Assembly (NCBI GenBank): GCA_963831605.1 | Contig: CAWHQR010000008.1 | Span: 1 to 64,000 of the forward strand | DNA: 64,000 nt | Source of the DNA: DASUPK01 sp963831605 | Lineage (GTDB): Bacteria > Actinomycetota > Thermoleophilia > Solirubrobacterales > 70-9 | Direction of reading: 5' to 3' | Part shown: positions 8,882 through 16,947 of the stretch, in pieces | Layout of the letters: every line of letters begins with the position of its first letter | How positions within the stretch are numbered: the stretch's first letter is position 1 | Notes under the pieces: generated by a model | Seen by the model: only the letters and a program-made list of their open reading frames with translations | Database searches by the model: none | Told to the model about the DNA's origin: nothing | Program-made: the position numbers and the translations under genes

Positions 8882-9566
8882 GCATCGGGAGGCTGAGGAT
8901 CGTCGGCCTCGCGCAGCAAGCTCATCCAGCCTCTTATCGAAGCGGCTGTTGATCTGGTTGACATTCTGCTCTGTCATGGGGTCGGGTAATTGACCCTTGA
9001 AATGACGGTTGACCTGTTCTGCCACCTTCTTGTGCGGAAGGTCATAGAACCGGACCAGGCAGATGACGAGCTTGTGCGAGTCGTTCAGCTCCTCGAAGGC
9101 CTGGTTCCAGACGCTCGAGTCCTCGATCGCAATCGTCGGGTCGGTGAAACGGCGTGAGTCGGCCGTGTCGCGCTCCGTCTCGCCCTCGCCCCAGTCGATG
9201 TCGAGGGGCTCCTCGCGGACCCGCTTCTTGTCGAGGTAGTCCGCGATCCGCCGCCGGGCGATGATGAAGACGAGCGCGCCGGAATTCGCCGATCGTCGAC
9301 CCCTCGAACTTCCCGACCGACGCGATCGCATCGGTGAGGGTGAGCTCGGCGAGGTTCTCGACGACGAGCGGCCCCTTGCTGCCGAGCCTGTTGAGCACGA
9401 ACGCCCGGACCTTCTTCTCGTAGGACCAGGCCAGGATCTGGGCCCCCCGGGTGGCGGCCTCGATCCGGTTCGCCCGTCGCGCCTCGACGATGTAGGCCAG
9501 CAGGCGCTCCTCGTCCTCCTTGGCGAGTCGGTCAAGCTCGGGGTCGCTCCGTTGCCGGAAGTTCAA
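8878..9566 (-). CDS. sigma-70-family-like RNA polymerase sigma factor (two frameshifts)
   Basis: The start is TTG at 9566 behind a strong GGAGGAGAAGG site. The N-terminal half is helical. The C-terminal half has LVICLVRFYDLPHKKVAEQV, which resembles the sigma region 4 helix-turn-helix, and KLADYLD-like helices (ARRRIADYLDKKRV) before it. The span is 689 nt: single-base removals near 9285 and 8915 give about 228 residues ending at 8878, overlapping the XRE-like gene by 4 bp. It probably directs transcription of a small regulon; the divergent locus starting at 9674 is the nearest candidate. Confidence 0.7.
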
Positions 9567-9673
9567 GTCCTTCTCCTCCTCAGGATGCCGCGCCGGCCGA
9601 GACGGGTCGCCGTGCAGCCGAGGAAAGATACCGACCGTGTCAGACGGAACGTTCGGACCCGACCCAATCCTGC

Positions 9674-10096
9674 ATGGGAGCTCCGAACGGAAACGGCAAC
9701 GCCACCATCGACGCCTGGCTCAGCCGCTACGCCGAGACCGAGGCCGGGCACGCCGCCGCGGGCTGGGGAGCGCTGCTCGGCGCCTGGCGCTGCGAGGCCC
9801 AGGGAGAGGATGAGGACGCCTCTCGCTGCCGGGAGCGCGCCGTCGAGTTCTGGGAGACGGCGCTCGCCGACGGGAACCAGATCACCCGAATCGGCGGGGC
9901 GGCCGATCAGCTGATCCTGGCCGAGACCCTGCGGCGCCTTGGTCGCTTCGAGGAGGCGCGCGACTGCTGTCACCGCGGCCTCTCCGGCCGCCCGGCGGAT
10001 CCGATCCGGTCCGTGCTCGAGTTCGAGATCGAGTTGCTGAGCGCGGAGGACACCGACCCGCACGCGGTAGCCGAGGTCCTCAACCGGGGACTCTGA
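9674..10096 (+). CDS. TPR-like helical repeat protein
   Basis: The intact 140-residue protein starts at ATG 9674. It is all-helical, with a TPR-like pair around ILAETLRRLGRFEEARDCCHRGL (the underlying motif is leader, Gly-Arg-Phe-Glu-Glu-Ala, then a second helix). Similar phrasing recurs in the second TPR-like gene at 12471. Its stop is directly followed by the GTG of paralogue A, so they are probably co-translated. It opens a plus-strand locus divergent from the sigma-like gene. Confidence 0.7.
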   Translation: MGAPNGNGNATIDAWLSRYAETEAGHAAAGWGALLGAWRCEAQGEDEDASRCRERAVEFWETALADGNQITRIGGAADQLILAETLRRLGRFEEARDCCHRGLSGRPADPIRSVLEFEIELLSAEDTDPHAVAEVLNRGL

Positions 10097-11259
10097 GTGC
10101 CGGGACCGCCGCTATTCGCCGGCAGCATCCTCGGCTTGCGCAGCTGGAGCGTCCGGATCGCCGGCGACGGCGAGCTTCGACTCTGCGCCTCCTACGGCGA
10201 CTCCCTCTGGGAATCGGGGGGCAGATGGACGGAGGCGAGGTGTCTTTCCGGCACCCACCACCGAGGCGACCCGGTCCCGGGCCAGACCTGTTCCTGCGGG
10301 CTCTACGCCCTGCATCCCCATCTCGAACAGGCCCGGGAGCACGAGAGACTCCTACTGGGGAGAGATGGATGGGTGGAGCCCGGAGTCGGAGGAGCTGCTG
10401 GAGCTCGGTGAGATCAGCGGTCTGGTGGAGGCGTGCGGACGGATCGAGGTGCACGAGTCGGGGTTCCGCGCGGAGCGTGCGCGGCCCGCCGTCCTGCTCG
10501 TGGGCAGGACCTGGTCGGAGTTCCGCCGTCGAGGTGTCGAGCAGATCGCCCGCCGGCACGGCGCGGAGGTGCTCGAGGTTGGGGACGCGGAGGAGCTGGT
10601 CGACTATTGCGAGAGACGTGGCGGGGTGCTCGATCCGGGATCGGTGGCCGAGCTGCTCGAACCCGTCGGCGTGCTCGCCGTCTCTGATGAGGAGAGCCCA
10701 CCCGGCTGGACGCCGCCGGCTCCGGCTCCGCTTCCCACTCCCGCAGAGCCCAAGGGTCGCGTGGTGTCGACCCTTCATATGCTGGGCAATGGCCTCCTCT
10801 ACGGCGTCATCGGCCTGTTCGCCTTGCTCTGGTACGGGTCTCTGGGCGGCGGCGGTGGTCGGGGTGGTCGGGGCGATCCTCTTCGGCTGGTGGGATGAGA
10901 AGCCGTGGAAGGCGCCGGCGAGGGTGGAGCGTGTGCGGGCCGACCGGGCGACATGCCGGGTGGACGCGGTGGTCCGGGCGAGGCGATCGATCAACCAGCT
11001 CCACCTGCGGGCCGTGGCCATCAGCCAGTCCGGCAAGGAACTTGCTCATGGGACGCTGAACGTACACGCGGTTCCCAAGGGCCGATCGACTGTTCACGTC
11101 GCCGATATGAAGCGGCGGCTGTGCGACTGGCCGGGGCCGCTGACGATCCGCGTGCGCGCCGTGTACGGGGCGGGGGCGGGGCACGTCGCCCAGACCATCT
11201 CCAAGCCGATCGGCGGTGTCAGGAAGCCGGGCGTGCCGACGACTAAATCAAGGTCATGA
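10097..11259 (+). CDS. CxCGLYA-family protein, paralogue A, with membrane segment (two frameshifts)
   Basis: The GTG start follows the TPR gene's stop without a gap. The N-terminal domain has LFAGSILGLRSW, a Cys (ARCLSG), a His pair and CSCGLYALHP, a Cys-His-Cys-Cys set that could bind zinc. Then come GLVEACGRIEVHESGFRAERARP and a small alpha/beta segment. After a Pro-rich linker there are one or two hydrophobic helices (LLYGVIGLFALLWYG and a second) and a basic C-terminal domain ending at 11259. Frames change near 10360 and 10845. Function unknown; it is one of three paralogues here. Confidence 0.7.
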
Positions 11260-11435
11260 CCCTTCCCGGCCCATCCCGAACGATCATCGTCGAGCCGATC
11301 GAGCAACCCGAGACCGCCCCGGCGCAGCCGGAGCAAGAGCCCGACCCGGTGCCCTCGGAGCCGGTCCCCGAGCCGGCCGAGGATCCGACCCCGGAGCGTG
11401 AACCGGAGAAGGAGCCGGCCAGGAGCGGGTCTTGA
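11256..11435 (+). CDS. small Pro/Glu-rich protein with RTIIVEP motif
   Basis: The ATG at 11256 overlaps the stop of paralogue A (ATGA) and the TGA at 11433-11435 overlaps the TTG start of paralogue B. The 59 residues begin MTLPGPSRTIIVEPIEQP and continue as a repetitive Pro-Glu stretch. The same RTIIVEP core recurs at the N-terminus of paralogue C (GTG 13868), so it is a real, conserved unit. It is predicted disordered; function unknown. Confidence 0.6.
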   Translation: MTLPGPSRTIIVEPIEQPETAPAQPEQEPDPVPSEPVPEPAEDPTPEREPEKEPARSGS

Positions 11436-12474
11436 GGGACGCGCCGTTCTTCGCCGGGACGATCGAAGGGGTCAGGGCGTGGAGCCTCTCCGACGATCTC
11501 GAGCTTCGTGGGCGCGGCGTCGGCTCATCCGAGGCCTGGGCCGCCGACGGCGCGCCGACACAGGCGGTCTGTCTCGGCGGCAACCACCGGGCGCCGCGAT
11601 CGGGCTGCGAGTGCGGGCTCTATGCGCTCAACCCGCAGGCGCGGATCTCGGAACTGGTCGAGTCGTTCATGACCGAGGGCGTCGCAGGGGTGGTCGAGGC
11701 CTGGGGACGCATCGAGCTGCACGAGGTCGGTTTCCGGGCCGAGTTCGCTCGGCCGAAGCTCCTCTTCGAGCCGGCCGGGCACCTGATCAGCTCGGAGGCG
11801 CTCACAGACATCCATGCCGTCGCTCACCGCTACGGGGTGCCGGTCGTCCCCCTGCCGCGCCCAAAACATGCAGGCGAGTGGTGTCGGACCAGGGAGATCG
11901 GCCTTGCCTCGGAGGTCGTCGAGCAGAGCCTGCTTCGGGACCTCCGCCTTGTGCTTCGACGGACTTCCCGCGTCAGCCGCGACCGGCAGGTGGTTGAGGG
12001 TGGGAGTGTGGCCGGAGGTCGTCAGATCGCCCTCGGGCGCGCCCGAAGAGGCGTACACGCACGTGAACGAGCTGCCCGGGGTTCAAATCTGCACGGTGCG
12101 CGTCCGCGAACCGGAGGCGGTCGCTGCGTTCGAGAGCGAGGAGTTCGATCCCGGCAGGCGACTGCAGCTGGTCCGGAAGGCCACCTGGGACTACGAGAAC
12201 GGTGGAGGTGCGCTCGGAATCCGGTCGGATCCGCCTCGGCTCCCTGGGGTGGTCCGTCGCGCGCCGGATCGGCCCGCGTCTCGAGGCGGGCCGGATCGCA
12301 GAGGTCAGGTCGTTGACCCGAAGCATCGGGCTTCGCAACCGCGCGAAGCGCACCGGGTTCCTGACGCTCCTGATCGCCCCTGATCTACCGATCGAGGTGG
12401 AACCCGAGTCGGAGCAGACGTTGCGGCTGGACGGCTGCGACTGGACCGAGTGCGAGCCGAGGGTCGAGCCGTGA
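11432..12474 (+). CDS. CxCGLYA-family paralogue B joined to a HIRAN-like domain (frameshifted)
   Basis: The TTG start is coupled to the small gene before it. The first domain has FFAGTIEGVRAW, AVCLGGNH, CECGLYALNP and VVEAWGRIELHEVGFRAEFA, matching A and C. A change to the next frame near 11940 leads into a second part with LQLVRKATWDYEN and, after one more +1 shift near 12203, RIRLGSLGWSVARRIGP, which resembles a HIRAN domain (a DNA-binding module in nucleases and helicases). Both shifts are in the direction of inserted bases, which supports one fused gene. Alternatively B stops at 11997 and a separate HIRAN gene starts at GTG 12006. Confidence 0.6.
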
Positions 12475-13154
12475 CCAACCGTCCGAAGCGGCCGCTCTAC
12501 CTGAGCCACGATGTGCACTACGACTATCTGAGCGCGCTCGAAGCGGGCCGGGTGGACGACGGACAGGCGCCCGATCAGTGGCGGGAGGTGGGCGAGAGCT
12601 TCCATTTTCTCCTGGACCGGCCGGGTGGGCGGGTGGTCGGTTTTCGCATCGACGACTTCTGCGAGTGGCTGCCCTCGGACGAGGAGGAGCGCGCGATCCT
12701 CGAGACGGGCCGCTTCGACGCTCCGTTGCTCGCGCTGCGGGGTGCCGGCGCTCTTCGCATCGCACGCGAGGCGGCGAAGTTCTTCGAAGACGAGAACTCG
12801 ATCAACCGCGACTTCTTCGCGCGCGCGACCGAGTGTGGGGCGAACGACGAATACGAGCAGGAGCTGTTCTGGTGGCGCTGCTGCCTTCAGTCCGGGGATC
12901 CGATGGCCCACTTCGGCCTCGGCTACACGCTCAGCGACCTCGGCCGCTTCAGGGAAGCCCTGCCCCACCTGCGCCACTACACGCGCATCGCGGCGCACGG
13001 TCCGTGGAGCTGGGTCTGGCTCGGCCGGTGCCAGTCGGGTCTCGGGCGCTTCGAGGAGGCACGTGCCTCCTACCGGAAGGCGATCGCGCTGAGCGAAGCC
13101 GGCGCCGACGAGACGGAGGCTCCGACGTTGCTCGCCGAGCTCAACGACTTCTGA
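12471..13154 (+). CDS. protein with C-terminal TPR-like repeats
   Basis: The GTG at 12471 overlaps the stop of the upstream gene (GTGA), giving 227 residues in an intact frame. The N-terminal part (YLSHDVHYDYLSALEAG, then VVGFRIDDFCEWLP) forms a small domain I do not recognise with confidence. From about residue 125 on it has TPR-like repeats: LGYTLSDLGRFREALPHLRH and LGRCQSGLGRFEEARASYRK. It is likely a scaffold for the neighbouring proteins, co-translated with the B/HIRAN gene. Confidence 0.75.
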   Translation: MTNRPKRPLYLSHDVHYDYLSALEAGRVDDGQAPDQWREVGESFHFLLDRPGGRVVGFRIDDFCEWLPSDEEERAILETGRFDAPLLALRGAGALRIAREAAKFFEDENSINRDFFARATECGANDEYEQELFWWRCCLQSGDPMAHFGLGYTLSDLGRFREALPHLRHYTRIAAHGPWSWVWLGRCQSGLGRFEEARASYRKAIALSEAGADETEAPTLLAELNDF

Positions 13155-13198
13155 GCGCGGCGCGTCAGGAACCGGCGCTCCGATGTGACTACGTCTGC

Positions 13199-13408
13199 AT
13201 GTACAGAAACCGCGGAGTAACCCTTTCGCCCCATTGCGTCGAGAGGTTCCATGAGCGCTTCCGTCCGGCGCTCGACCAGATCATGGCGCGGCGCGAGCTC
13301 GAGATGCTCCTGGAGGCCGATTCGTACGTGATCGTCGGCACCGACCTGGTCGTGTCCTTGTCCGAGCTCGCCCAGTGCCGACGCCAGCGTTCGACGACGT
13401 TCGGATGA
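13199..13408 (+). CDS. small unknown protein, 69 residues
   Basis: ATG 13199 to TGA 13408. It contains TLSPHCVERFHERFRPAL and an acidic helix (RRELEMLLEAD). The C-terminus may be affected by a frameshift, since it ends in a basic run. Similar short proteins with a HxxERxxER-like helix occur in phage-like and actinobacterial loci, from memory only. Its stop overlaps the next start (ATGA), so it is coupled to the small membrane gene. Confidence 0.55.
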   Translation: MYRNRGVTLSPHCVERFHERFRPALDQIMARRELEMLLEADSYVIVGTDLVVSLSELAQCRRQRSTTFG

Positions 13409-13557
13409 TCGCCTTCCTGTTCTTCCTCTTCGTTCTCTTCTGCCTCGCCGTCGCGGCGCTCTTCGCCGTCTGGGTTGTGTTCGCCATCGTCGCGATCCGG
13501 CTGTGCGTCTTCATCATCAGATCGATCTTCTGGGTGTTCGCGGGAGGCAGGCGATGA
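13405..13557 (+). CDS. small membrane protein, 50 residues
   Basis: The ATG at 13405 overlaps the previous stop. The product is one long hydrophobic stretch (MIAFLFFLFVLFCLAV onward) with two possible membrane helices and a basic end (GGRR). Nothing else can be recognised. Its stop overlaps the start of the 14-codon frame at 13554, continuing a chain of coupled tiny genes. Confidence 0.55.
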   Translation: MIAFLFFLFVLFCLAVAALFAVWVVFAIVAIRLCVFIIRSIFWVFAGGRR

Positions 13558-13598
13558 CCCCCGACGCCGAGCTCCGGGTCTGGCTGTACAGGAGGTAA
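13554..13598 (+). CDS. 14-residue reading frame, possible coupling peptide
   Basis: ATG 13554 overlaps the preceding stop (ATGA) and the frame ends TAA at 13598. The product would be MTPDAELRVWLYRR. The AGGAGG sequence near its end is the ribosome site of the gene at 13601, so ribosomes reading this frame would pass across it. It is a leader or coupling peptide, or chance; the overlap is the main support. Confidence 0.3.
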   Translation: MTPDAELRVWLYRR

Positions 13599-13600
13599 CG

Positions 13601-13729
13601 ATGCTCGACCGGGCAGGGATCAGACAGCAAGCAATCGACGAGACCAAGAAGCACGGCGACCCTCAGAACGCGATCGCCCTGGCGATCATCTACCTCGCCG
13701 ACGTGATCGCCAAGAAGAAGACGGGTTGA
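13601..13729 (+). CDS. small helical protein, 42 residues
   Basis: ATG 13601 follows AGGAGG with ideal spacing. The protein is helical: an amphipathic N-terminus (GIRQQAIDETKKHGD) and a hydrophobic segment (AIALAIIYLADVIAKKK). It could be a small membrane-associated or antitoxin-like protein, but I have no family for it. It is the last gene before the riboswitch-like element. Confidence 0.55.
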   Translation: MLDRAGIRQQAIDETKKHGDPQNAIALAIIYLADVIAKKKTG

Positions 13730-13761
13730 CTCGCAAGCGAAGCGTCGCTAGCTTCGCCTCG

Positions 13762-13858
13762 TCCATCAAGAGCGGCTGAGGGAACCGGCCCTGTGAAGCC
13801 GCAGCAACCGACCGAGACCTCCGGGTCGAGGCACGGTGCTACCGCCGGGATCGATGGA
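13762..13858 (+). promoter_or_regulatory. SAM-I (S-box)-like riboswitch with the ribosome site in its P1 stem
   Basis: The core matches the S-box pattern: ATCAAGAG (13765-13772), GAGGGAACCGGCCC, a GTGA turn, GCAGCAACC (13801-13809) and GGTGCTA (13835-13841). P1 pairs TCCATC (13762-13767) with GATGGA (13853-13858), as in known S-boxes. P2 pairs GCGGCT (13772-13777) with AGCCGC (13797-13802), and P3 pairs GACC with GGTC. P4 is short or missing. The GGAGG ribosome site (13856-13860) shares GGA with the 3' side of P1. Bound SAM would therefore be expected to hide it and lower translation of the gene at 13868. Confidence 0.8.
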
Positions 13859-13867
13859 GGTGAAGCA

Positions 13868-14605
13868 GTGACTTTCTCTGATCCGTACCGCACGATCATC
13901 GTTGAGCCCGTGGTGGAGCCGATCAAGACTCCGCGACGGAAGAAGGTGGCACCCCGGCGGCAGCCGGTGAAGCGCTCCCGCGAAGGTGCCGGCCCCCGCC
14001 AAGACAGCAGGGTCACGCCGATGAAGGCGCCGCCCCGGTCACGCTCGAATGAGGACCCAGTCGGTCCGACGGTGCTGGTGAGCGAGCGCCTTTTCGGTGT
14101 TCGAAGCTGGCAGCTCGCAGTGGACGACGATGGTGCCTTCCGTCTTTGCGGCTTCTATGAGTCCGCTCGCTGGAAGAAGGCCGGCAAGACAACCTGGGCA
14201 CGGTGCCCATTGGGTCCCCAGAAGCACAAGCACAAAGCTCCCGACGGGCGATGCTCGTGCGGCCTCTACGCGCTCCACCCGTGGAATGCGGATCACTGCG
14301 ATTACATTCAGCGACCGGCATCAACGGGCCACTCACGGTCGTCGGACTGGTCGAGGCTTGGGGCCAGGTGCAGCTCCACCTGGAGGGGTTTCGAGCCCAG
14401 TACGCACGACCGAACGCAATCGCACTGATCGGTGTCGATGCCGACCTCGCCCTACGGTCGGATCGTCCAGGAGCTTGCGAGCGACCATCGAGCGGAACTT
14501 CTGATCGTGGCGGATGTCGCCGAGCTGAAAGGAGGTCTGCGGCAGCGTGGTCTCGGGCTGACGAGGGCGACCGTCGCCTCGCTGTTGAAGACTGAAGCTG
14601 TCTGA
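13868..14605 (+). CDS. CxCGLYA-family paralogue C with RTIIVEP N-terminus (frameshifted)
   Basis: The GTG at 13868 lies seven bases after GGAGG of the riboswitch. Residues 8-14 are RTIIVEP, as in the small gene at 11256, followed by a basic linker. The family domain has VLVSERLFGVRSW, ARCPLG, a His-rich loop, CSCGLYALHP and, in another frame, VGLVEAWGQVQLHLEGFRAQ. A last shift gives IVQELASDHRAELLIVAD and ends at 14605. Frame changes are near 14325 and 14450. Function unknown; it is the only gene here with a visible metabolite switch. Confidence 0.7.
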
Positions 14606-14681
14606 GCGGCTCACCCTACGCGCCGGCTGCCGAGGCAGTTCAGTCCGTAGAAACCCCTCATCACGGTCAGGGAATGGACCG

Positions 14682-15473
14682 ATGTGGAGCGCGCTGCGAG
14701 CTGGGAGTCTCACTCTCGTGCGCCTTTCGCGACTACTGATCGCCGCCGGACTCCTGGCGGCCGGCGCGGCGTCGTTCGCCTCCGCCGCTGACCATCAGGC
14801 CTCCACGGCCGCGATGCACTTCAAGGTCAGTAACTGCGATTACCACAACGATCAGAACTGCCCGGCCGCGCCCGCCACCAACAGCTGCCATTTCAAGGGG
14901 GAGGCTCAGGATCGTGGCTGCACTCCCGGCGTCCTCAACCCCGCCGTGACGCAGTCGACCATCAAGCGGACGGTCTGCCGAACCGGTTGGACCTCAACGA
15001 TCCGTCCGCCGACCAGCTACACGGACCCGCTGAAGCTGCAGGAGCTCCGGGCATACGGCGACGGTGGGAGATCTCCCTCCGGGTTCGAGCTGGATCATCT
15101 GATCTCGCTCGAGCTCGGCGGTGCCCCGTCCGATCCGCGCAACCTCTGGCCCGAGTCGCACAGGAACTCCTTCAACAAGGACGGACTCGAGAACTCACTC
15201 AGAGCGAAGGTCTGCGCCGGAGCGATCAGCCTGGCCAAGGCCCAGCGGCGAATCGTCAACTGGCCCAAGTTCGCGAGTCACGGTGGCCATGGGGGCGGCG
15301 GTGGCGGGACCGGGGGCGGAGGCGGAGGCGGCACCCTGGACAAGAACTGTTCCGACTTCAGCACCCAGGCCGAGGCCCAATCGTGGTTCGTCAGCCATGG
15401 CGGGAGCGCTTCGAACGATGTCGCAGGTCTGGACGCTGATCACGACGGCGTCGCCTGCGAATCACTGCCCTGA
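14682..15473 (+). CDS. secreted HNH-like nuclease with C-terminal excalibur domain
   Basis: The 263-residue protein starts with a signal peptide (LLIAAGLLAAGAASFASA). The catalytic part has CTPGVLNPAVTQ, RPPTSYTDPLK and ELDHLISLELGG followed by PRNLWPE, the pattern of exported actinobacterial HNH-type nucleases in which the DH and Asn are catalytic. A Gly-rich linker leads to an excalibur domain (DKNCSDF to DADHDGVACE) almost identical to that of the nuclease at 5755, but at the other end of the protein. The two nucleases flank the accessory region on the same strand. Confidence 0.88.
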   Translation: MWSALRAGSLTLVRLSRLLIAAGLLAAGAASFASAADHQASTAAMHFKVSNCDYHNDQNCPAAPATNSCHFKGEAQDRGCTPGVLNPAVTQSTIKRTVCRTGWTSTIRPPTSYTDPLKLQELRAYGDGGRSPSGFELDHLISLELGGAPSDPRNLWPESHRNSFNKDGLENSLRAKVCAGAISLAKAQRRIVNWPKFASHGGHGGGGGGTGGGGGGGTLDKNCSDFSTQAEAQSWFVSHGGSASNDVAGLDADHDGVACESLP

Positions 15474-15519
15474 TGGAGCAAGAGCGTGGGCCGGATCAGC
15501 TCCGGCCCACGCCTAGCCT

Positions 15520-15906
15520 TTAGGCGAGTGCCTTGACCGCCGTGGCGGTGTCGCCGTAGAACTCGGCATGCTCGATCTTGCCGTGGTCGACCCTGTAGAG
15601 CCAGATCGAGTCGCCGCTGAGCTCGTTGCCGCTCTTCGTCTTGCCAACGCCCGAGACCGTGACCAGCACGCGCCCGCCGTCGGCCTCGATGAACTCCTGC
15701 GGGTTCGGACGAACCTCGTCGAAGTTGGAGACGAACTTGCCGATCATCTCCTTGAAGCCGTCCGGGCCGGTGTAGGTGCCGCCCCAGGGCAGGCTCTCGG
15801 GGATGACGATCTCGGCCGAGTCGCTCGTCGTCGCCGTTGCGGCGTCCATGTCGCCCTTGGCGAAGGCGTCCCAACCACTCTTGACTGTGTCTGCATTTGC
15901 GCCCAT
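15520..15906 (-). CDS. SnoaL/NTF2-like small protein
   Basis: ATG 15906 has an AAGGAG site seven bases upstream, and 128 residues follow. The fold pattern is that of NTF2-like proteins: an N-terminal helix (VKSGWDAFAKGDMDA), then strands with VIPESLPWGGTYTGPDGFKE and YRVDHGKIEHAEFYGD. Members range from cyclases to epoxide hydrolases and many have no known substrate. The 277 bp between it and the peroxiredoxin gene hold no gene that I can see. Confidence 0.8.
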   Translation of the reverse strand: MGANADTVKSGWDAFAKGDMDAATATTSDSAEIVIPESLPWGGTYTGPDGFKEMIGKFVSNFDEVRPNPQEFIEADGGRVLVTVSGVGKTKSGNELSGDSIWLYRVDHGKIEHAEFYGDTATAVKALA

Positions 15907-16183
15907 CGTTGTCTCCTTGCGTCGTGTCCTCTTTTGGATCCGCGCGGAAACCAGAGGGCTTGAGCGCCCGAACGGTGAAGCAGATAGAGGCGGGTCCACC
16001 GAGCCGGTGGGGTAACGCCCTTAGAGAGGTCCAGCACCGGCCCCGCAGTCAATCCAGTGGTCCCATCTCGCGCCTCGTGGCGCAGGTCGCGCCGTCGGTG
16101 GCTTTCCGGTGGGAGTTGAGTATTCGGCTGCAGGGCCAGCCTCTATTGACAGTACTCCTATTCAGCGCCCGAAACGAGAAGGC

Positions 16184-16847
16184 CTACTTCGGCTGCTTCA
16201 CAACCCGCATGTAAGGCAGCGGCGTCTCCCAGCCGTCCGGGAAGAGCTCCTTCGCGTCGTCGTCCGAGACCGAGCCGGCGATGATCACGTCGTCGCCCTG
16301 CTGCCACTGGGCCGGGGTCGCGACCTTCTTGTTCGCCGTCAGCTGGAGCGAGTCGATCACTCGCAGCACCTCGTCGAAGTTGCGGCCGGTGGTCATCGGG
16401 TAGACCAGGATCAGCTTGATCTTCTTGTCCGGGCCGATCACGAAGACGTTGCGGAGCGTCTGGTTGTCGGCCGGGGTGCGGTCGGTCGGGTCGCCCTCGA
16501 CGTCGTCAGCGAGCATCCCGTAGGCCTTGGCGATCTGGTGGTCCGAGTCGGAGATGATCGGGTAGTTCGGCGCGGTGCCCTGGGTCTCCTCGATCTCCTT
16601 CGCCCACTGCTCGTGGTTCTCCATGGGGTCGGTCGAGAGGCCGATGATCTTGACGCCGCGCTTGTCGAACTCCGGCTTGATGCGAGGCCATGTAGCCGAG
16701 CTCGGTGGTGCAGACCGGGGTGAAGTCGCGGGGGTGGGAGAACAGGACGGCCCAGCTGTCGCCGATCCAGTCGTGGAAGTCGATCGGGCCCTCCGTGGTG
16801 TCCGCGTGGAAGTCGGGGGCGGTGTCGTTGATGGTGAGAAGAGCCAT
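16184..16847 (-). CDS. 1-Cys (Prx6-type) peroxiredoxin (one frameshift)
   Basis: Peroxiredoxins reduce hydroperoxides in the cytosol. The peroxidatic cysteine is in DFTPVCTTELG near residue 45; the long C-terminal region with RVIDSLQLT and PDGWETPLPYMR is typical of the Prx6 group. The span is 664 nt, so one extra base near 16688 explains the break between GYMA and IKPEFDKRG; without it the protein is 220 residues, the usual length. It is convergent with the SnoaL-like gene's upstream region and divergent from the TetR gene. Confidence 0.92.
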
Positions 16848-16947
16848 TTCTATTCCTCTCCAAAGCTTTGCTTTCGGTGCGGGACCCGGAAACACCCGAA
16901 TCCCGATAGGGATCTACCAGCTTAGCCGGTCGCTCCAGATTCGCTTT

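Noticed and set aside
16000..16183. A promoter-like TTGACA near 16145 on the plus strand
   Set aside because: No plus-strand gene follows it; the next gene is convergent, so the match is probably chance.
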